A DNA stretch of 64,000 nucleotides from Neostapfia colusana (lineage: Eukaryota > Streptophyta > Magnoliopsida > Poales > Poaceae), in NCBI GenBank assembly GCA_030760725.1, contig JASWHV010000008.1, positions 46,882,057 to 46,946,056 on the forward strand, written 5' to 3'. Position 1 is the first letter of the stretch. Every line of letters begins with the position of its first letter. A program made the position numbers and the translations under genes. Shown piece by piece: positions 58,979-64,000 of the stretch. A model generated the notes under the pieces. It saw only the letters and a program-made list of their open reading frames with translations, did not search any database and was not told the DNA's origin.

Positions 58979-61900
58979 TGTAACACCCCATATTTTGATT
59001 CAAAAACTCTAAACCATGTTCATAGGGGAATTTAAAAATTTTTGGACGTGTTGCATGTTTTGCAAAAATTCAAATTCAAACTGGAATTCAAATTATACCC
59101 AAAACAGAAAAGAAATGGAAAAAGGAAAAGGAAAACGGGAAAAAACTGGCCAGTGGGCCGAAACCGCCAGCCGGCCCAGCAACTCCCGCGCCAGCCCGCC
59201 CCCGCGCGCGCCGCGCTGCCTCTCACCGACGGGTGGGACGCACATGTCATCCCTAACCCCGCGACCCCGGACTCTCTCCCGCGCGCGCGATCGCAACCGA
59301 TCTGGAAACCGCGTCCCGTCGCCCGAATTCTGGACCCAGAGGACTCCAACTCGATCACAACAGACCCACCGCCCTCCCCCGGCTATAAAAACCCCCGATC
59401 CGATCAGTTTTTCCCACGCGATCGCCGATTTTCACTCCGGTGAGCACCGAGACTTCGCCGGTGAATTCTGGCCGATCTAAGCTCGGAAACTCTGATCTAA
59501 CTCGCTGGTCTTGATCCACCGCCTCCGGGGAACTTTGCAGGTGCAGAAAACTCGGAGAGTTACGGTGCAAACACAGCGCCGACGAGCTTCGCCGTGGTTT
59601 TGCCTCGGACCTCGCCGCCGATCACTTTCCAGGACCCCCGAGCTCGAGAAAACCCCCGAGGTGAGATCCCTGACCTCCCCTCTACCGATCTAGGCCATAA
59701 GATCACAGTTCTAGGCAGAATTCTCGAGGACCCGAAACATTCCGGCGAGATCGCCGCTTCCCGCCGCCGTGCGCCGCCGGCAGCGCCGCCCGCGCTCGAT
59801 CAGAGCGACGTGGCCGCTTGTGCGCCGTTTATTTTAAATCGCACGGTAGACTTTAAAACCCCGCGTACCGGTTCGATGTTATAATCTCAGCCGTCGGTTT
59901 AAAATCGGACGGTCCACGTCGACCCCACGTTATAAAGACTGGAATTCTTACGTGCTACCCCCTGGGGTTCTCTGGAATTGAGAGCTAGCCCCGGAAACTT
60001 CAGATCTAGCCCCTGGAACTCCAGAAAATCATGTAAATCCATTTAAAAATCAGTTTTAACCCCTGGACTTAATAGAAATTAGGAAAAACACCTCTGTTAA
60101 GTGTAGCTAGACTCCTGGAAATTATGAAAATAATATTATAGACCCTGTGATGGGTGAGTTTACTTTTTAACCCTGTTTAGTATTTAATTTACAAAATTGA
60201 ATATGTAACTAGTGTTTAAAAATTAAAAAGGGGACAAACATAATTGTCAAAATTTATTAAAAACTTTCTCAGTACTTAGAAAACTTTGGAGTGAGATAAA
60301 AATATATTTTTGGGCTGAAATAAATTTGTTTTATCTATTATTCACATTTAATAGTATAGGGACACATTTTTAAGTAAAGAATAGTTAAAGAAAAATAGGG
60401 AAAATAATTATGAAATAGTATACATCATAAGCCATGGTCAAAATATGATTTTAAATTATTTAGGACCAGAACCTAATCTGTTTAGGTGATGTGTATTACT
60501 AATTTAATAATAAAATACACAATTATGCATAGGAATATAAATCTGAAAATATAGAAACTAGTAAATGATAAATGGAGTTTCTAAAATGCAAAGAATTCAG
60601 TTTAGGGTTGATAGAAGTTATGAAAGCACATATGGGGAAGAATAATACTTTTCATACACACTTTGTAGTAAGAAGGTGAAGTAGTTGAATATAAGAAATT
60701 TATTGAAAACCCATATAAATAGTATGTAAGTAATAAAGGTGGACACAAAAGTAGGAATCATATACACATGGTTAAAAGTGCATACAAGCCACAACTCAAC
60801 ACACATAAAGTAACCACAACACATATAATGGTAAAGAACTTTTATAAATATGAATGTGTGGTTTGTATGAAGTAAGAAGTGTGAACTATGTCTTATGATT
60901 GTTGTTCTTCTTTTGCTATGTGTGATGGTATGAAGTAGAGCCTGCTCAAGAGCAAGTTAACCCTTTCCAAGATCAGGACTACCAATTTCAAGAGCAGCAA
61001 GAAGGAGGCAAGTGTCCTTGACCACTTTGATCCTATGCTAGGATGTGTAGATAGAATTATTTGCATTGTCAAGTTAAATATGAAACCCATGCTAGGAAGT
61101 TTCCCTAGAATTGTATTACCTTGTTTCCTTGAAGCTTGGGTTGGGATTTATTTTGTCATGTCATTTATACACATGCATATGCTTAGCCATGCTTAGAATG
61201 GGATATTTGGGATATGAGATCATCAATTTATATTACCATACTCTTGAGTGAGACATTGTGAGTTATGTAGAGGTAGGGATCAAGGCAAGTTGGATGTTTT
61301 GGTTGTGTGCTGGGTGCACGAGACTTGGGTTTGTGTTTAGTACTTGCATGGATCCTAAGGACCGGTTCATGGAGCATGTAACCCGGCTTTACAGTGCCAA
61401 CCACATGCTGAGATGGGGCAGCTTGGCCAATTAATTAGGTGTATCCCCGGCGTAGTATGGGTGTGTTGGATGGTGCGGGGAGTAGGTGTCAGCTGGACTA
61501 CCATATGAACCGCAAGGCTCAAGAGGGGGCCACTGCAGCGGGGTTGGAGCCTCTTGTATGCTGTTAGGGGTGAAACCTCAGTGGGCCCACGCTCGTCGGG
61601 AATCCCTTTGTAAAGGCTTCGTAGTGATCTCTTGGCCGCACACCTGGGAAGTGTGAATGTGGATCGTAGCCACTGGCATAATGGAGGTTCTTTTAGTCCA
61701 CCCGGCAACGGGGGATGAAATCACTACTTGTGGGTACAGTGGTACAAACTCTGCAGAGTCAAAACTGTCTTGACAGCCGTGCTCACGGTTAAGAGCGGCC
61801 TGGACTTATTCATGATTAGAGGAGTGAAGGTTTTTGGAAGTTGTGGATGTTAAGCGGGGAGCTTAACATTGGTAATGATGTTATGGTTATTGGATTACAA

Positions 61901-62410
61901 TGATGGGATGGGAGATTGGAACCATTTCACCTGTGTAGTAATGTAGGTGCTTAATAAGCTAAGGTGATAGGTATTAATTGCGTAGTGCTTTAACCATGAG
62001 TTCAACCTCTCCTTGTTCTAGCCATGCATGATACAATTTTCCCACACTTGCTGAGTACCATTGGTACTCAACCTTGCATGTTTGCTGGTTTATATTGCTG
62101 CTCAGATCAAGATAATGAGGTGGTGTATGATGACCAAGACTTTGGACCCGAGGAAGGTTTTTAGGTTCATGAAGACCCCGGGCAACGCCTGTGATGGAGC
62201 CCTAAAGAATAATATTCCGCTGCTAGTTTATTTACTTGTGATGAAGCATTAGTGTCCATTGAGACATTTGCAATGTAAGACTTATTTATATTCGACACCT
62301 GGCTTGTAATAAATGATGCTTCACTATTTGTCATCACATGTATGAGAAAATGATCCTGGCATACATGTGATATTCACTTGGTTGTTTCTTCGGAAAAACC
62401 GGGTGTGACA
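58979..62410 (+). repeat. 5' LTR of element J
   Basis: It aligns with solo LTR F from end to end, with substitutions and small indels, and strongly in the last 1.2 kb (61240-62410 against 40050-41213). A TATA box lies at 59384-59391. GC-rich frames downstream of it (59016-59480, 59594-59884) are probably untranslated leader, not genes. Confidence 0.88.
59384..59391 (+). promoter_or_regulatory. TATA box of element J 5' LTR
   Basis: TATAAAAA in a GC-rich context matches the site in F at 38198-38205. It is the probable start region of the genomic RNA. Confidence 0.65.
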
Positions 62411-62414
62411 GAGG

Positions 62415-62427
62415 TGGTATCAGAGCC
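62415..62427 (+). other. Primer-binding site of element J
   Basis: TGGTATCAGAGCC lies four bases after the LTR end and matches initiator-Met tRNA. Confidence 0.88.
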
Positions 62428-62627
62428 AAGGTTGCCCGTAGGAACGTGGACCTAGGTAGAAATGGACGTATTTAAGGGCCCTATTTTCTTAAAAACTATT
62501 TTCCAAAGTGTGGGTGGAAAAGTGTTATTAAAGGAGTCATTTTCTTCATCTTACCCCAACTTTCATTCAAAATAGGATTTTTGTTTGAGATTTTATCTAA
62601 CCTAATTTTAAATTCTTTTGTTTTTAG
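62428..62627 (+). other. Short leader of element J
   Basis: These 200 bases are without a coding frame. They end in a run of pyrimidines and TTTAG directly before the orf0 ATG (62611-62627), which has the form of a plant 3' splice site. Confidence 0.55.
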
Positions 62628-63407
62628 ATGGTTCGCATGATTCGCACCGCTCGTAAGTCCACAGGAGGGAGAGTTCCCGTAGTTGCCCTTGCCGAAAGAG
62701 AGGAGAGTCGCCCCGTGACGTACCTTTCCTACGGATTGGCAGTAGGAGACTTGTTGCGCCGTCTTCGACGTATGCTCGAAGCCGCCGGCAATACGGGCAA
62801 GCTAATCATCCACTATAACTCCACCAGGACCATCCGTGAGAAGAGGGAAGAATGGAGTTCGGAGATGAGGATTATACACGAGAATCAGCTGCTGAAGATC
62901 CACCATTCTCCAGCTTGTCGAGCAACACAAGTTGACGCGGAGAGAGATGTCACCTAGGAGGCCATCACCTGCCAGAGTCACATCTATCGTCGCCACTTGG
63001 ACAAAACTGAGTACATGTATGTCCTCCAACGTGAGAGTGGTACCACGGAGTACAAGTACCCACCGGTGCAGCCAGGGACTTCCCATGAGCACATGGACTT
63101 GTGCTTGGAGGATGCTGCTATGCTCAGCACTCGACTGCAGGAGTGTCAACAAGAGCTTCAGGATGTCCGAGACACCCTGAAGGAAACGGAGGCGTTGCTG
63201 CGAGCTTGCCTAAAGGCGAGAGAAAGAGGAGATGGGAATGAACTGTGTGTCACCGTGAGTGATCCATGGACTCCTGACTCCCCGGATCGCCGAGCAATCA
63301 GGCGTCGTCGCACTTCTCCACCAGCAGCCTCCCCACCCAAAGCAGAGTCAGAAGGTAGCCGAAATGAGGAGGAAGATCCCGAGGAGCCAGCTCAAGAGGA
63401 CGAGTAG
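62628..63407 (+). pseudogene. orf0 of element J: histone H3-tail-like N terminus, coiled coil, basic patch, acidic tail
   Basis: One phase of 260 codons runs from the ATG at 62628 to TAG at 63405, broken once by a TAG at 62955-62957, so this copy is probably dead or makes a 109-residue product. Residues 1-22 align without gaps with the start of histone H3. They share TARKSTGG (residues 7-14, 62646-62669) and 13 of 22 positions; K10 matches H3K9, while the K4, K14 and K18 positions carry I, R and V. After that no H3 homology is seen, so this is not a histone. Residues about 160-200 form a coiled coil, RRAIRRRR (63288-63311) is NLS-like, and the C terminus is acidic (EEEDPEEPAQEDE). It sits between PBS and gag, in the place of the orf0 genes of some grass gypsy elements. 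The function is unknown. Confidence 0.75.
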
Positions 63408-63708
63408 TGTAGAGTCTTTCCCTTAGCTAGCAAGAGGTCGAGTAGTCGAGTCGTTACGTAGTTAATGGTGTGATAATGCTTGGTGTGTGACGTGAGTTGT
63501 GGAAGCCATGAGCAATTGTCCACAGCCTCGTCTTCAGATTGTTTTGCTTTGGTGTGTGAACCCACAGGAAATAATAGTGCATTTATTCGGTGTGAGATAT
63601 AAACCCTCGTAAAATTTTAACAAAGCCTCAACACCTCAAAGTACCAACAAATGAAAGTAGTAAGATGATACTAAATGGTATCAAATTAACATTTGTTGAT
63701 TCTGCCAG
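63408..63708 (+). other. Spacer between orf0 and gag of element J
   Basis: About 300 bases with no credible coding frame. It ends in TTGATTCTGCCAG directly before the gag ATG, again like a 3' splice site. Confidence 0.55.
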
Positions 63709-64000
63709 ATGGCCGGAAGAGGAAAAGGACGTGCTGCCAACCCCGCCAACAACAATGATGAGGCATGCAACCCTCATCTTTCTGGAGGCCAGGACAGGGG
63801 TGGTCGCCGGGAAGAAGTTGATCCTCTCCACCAAATGCTGGAGAATCAAAATCAGCTTATCCAGAACTTGACTCAAGTGGTGGCCAACTTGCATCAAGTT
63901 CCACCTCCACAAGCTGCACCACGCCAACCAAGGTTGAGTGAGTTTCTAGGAACTCAACCTCCAAAGTTTGCAAGTGCTGCTGAACCTCTGGAGGCAGATG
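63709..64000 (+). CDS. gag: gag of element J, N-terminal part, open to the window edge
   Basis: The ATG at 63709 opens MAGRGKGRAANPANNNDEAC and stays open for 97 codons to the edge. The start is Gly/Arg/Asn-rich, then comes a short Gln/Asn-rich helix (QMLENQNQLIQNLTQVVANL), then RLSEFLGTQPPKFASAAEPL, which is the typical entry to the plant gypsy retrotransposon-gag domain and is comparable to STYLDFLATQPPVFSEAAD in element C. It would form the capsid of J. No break is seen in this part, so it may be better preserved than the other gag genes here. Confidence 0.82.
   Translation, partial: MAGRGKGRAANPANNNDEACNPHLSGGQDRGGRREEVDPLHQMLENQNQLIQNLTQVVANLHQVPPPQAAPRQPRLSEFLGTQPPKFASAAEPLEAD

Larger units (their letters stand above)
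58979..64000 (+). mobile_element. Element J: Ty3/gypsy element with orf0 before gag, runs off the window
   Basis: The 5' LTR is 3432 bases (TGTAACACCCC to GTGTGACA), followed by a Met-tRNA PBS, a 200-base leader, an extra ORF (orf0) and the start of gag. Pol and the 3' LTR are outside the window. Solo LTR F is of the same family. Grass gypsy elements with LTRs over 3 kb and an orf0 before gag have been described in rice (the RIRE3 and RIRE8 type, from memory), so J may be related; this is inference. Confidence 0.85.

Noticed and set aside
59016..59884. ORFs of 60-154 codons downstream of the J TATA box as genes
   Set aside because: They start in AT-rich LTR sequence, read through GC-rich leader, and are not kept in the matching part of solo LTR F.
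62415..62427. tRNA gene remnants at the TGGTATCAGAG sites
   Set aside because: Each lies immediately inside an LTR and is only the length of a primer-binding site, with no cloverleaf around it.
62628..62957. A histone H3 gene or pseudogene
   Set aside because: Similarity stops after about 22 residues. No histone-fold segment follows, and the frame continues as unrelated sequence up to gag.

Overview
The window looks like intergenic heterochromatin from a large plant genome, most likely a grass. I recognise no host gene, tRNA gene, rRNA gene or CRISPR array. Almost every base belongs to a stack of nested LTR retrotransposons. The plant call rests on chromodomain-bearing Ty3/gypsy elements with LTRs of 3-4 kb, Sirevirus-like Ty1/copia elements, and initiator-Met-tRNA primer-binding sites (TGGTATCAGAG). 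The choice of grass is inference from family knowledge, and I cannot name a species.

Layout (letters are mine). A, 1-3373 (-): part of a long gypsy LTR. B, 3374-9303 (-): a related gypsy element (LTR, PBS, leader, first 19 gag codons), apparently cut by A. C, 9304-23478 (+): a chromovirus with both LTRs and a decayed gag-pol; B sits 272 bases inside its 5' LTR. H: an old gypsy pol cut into three pieces (23479-23569, 32665-33239, 48577-48704) by the other elements. D, 23570-32664 (-): a complete Sirevirus-like copia with an exact 5-base target duplication (TSD) GTTTC. E, 33240-48576 (+): a second copia family with TSD AAAGG, LTRs carrying a 66-bp minisatellite, and an extra ORF after pol. F, 37803-41213 (+): a solo gypsy LTR inside E's integrase gene, TSD CTCGA. 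U, 48705-49453: an unclassified LTR-like piece. G, 49454-58978 (+): a second, inverted copy of the D family. J, 58979 to the window end (+): a gypsy element of F's family inserted in G's 3' LTR, with an extra ORF (orf0) before gag.

The insertion order can be read directly. H is oldest; C, D, E and U landed in it; B entered C and A entered B; F entered E; G entered U; J entered G. All gag and pol reading frames that can be followed are broken by stops or frameshifts, except the D-family RT-RNase H frame in G (54914-56581) and the start of J gag, which runs open to the window edge.

The most notable observation is J's orf0 (62628-63407). Its first 22 codons align without gaps, from the start Met, with the N-terminal tail of histone H3. 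They share the run TARKSTGG around the H3K9 position while the K4, K14 and K18 positions are changed. The rest of orf0 has a coiled coil, a basic nuclear-localisation-like patch and an acidic tail. E's post-pol ORF (44731-46191) also has a basic patch and an acidic tail and no membrane segment. Other points are the change in minisatellite copy number between E's two LTRs, a gag/pol-boundary UAG shared by D and G, and splice-acceptor-like tracts just upstream of several ORF starts.
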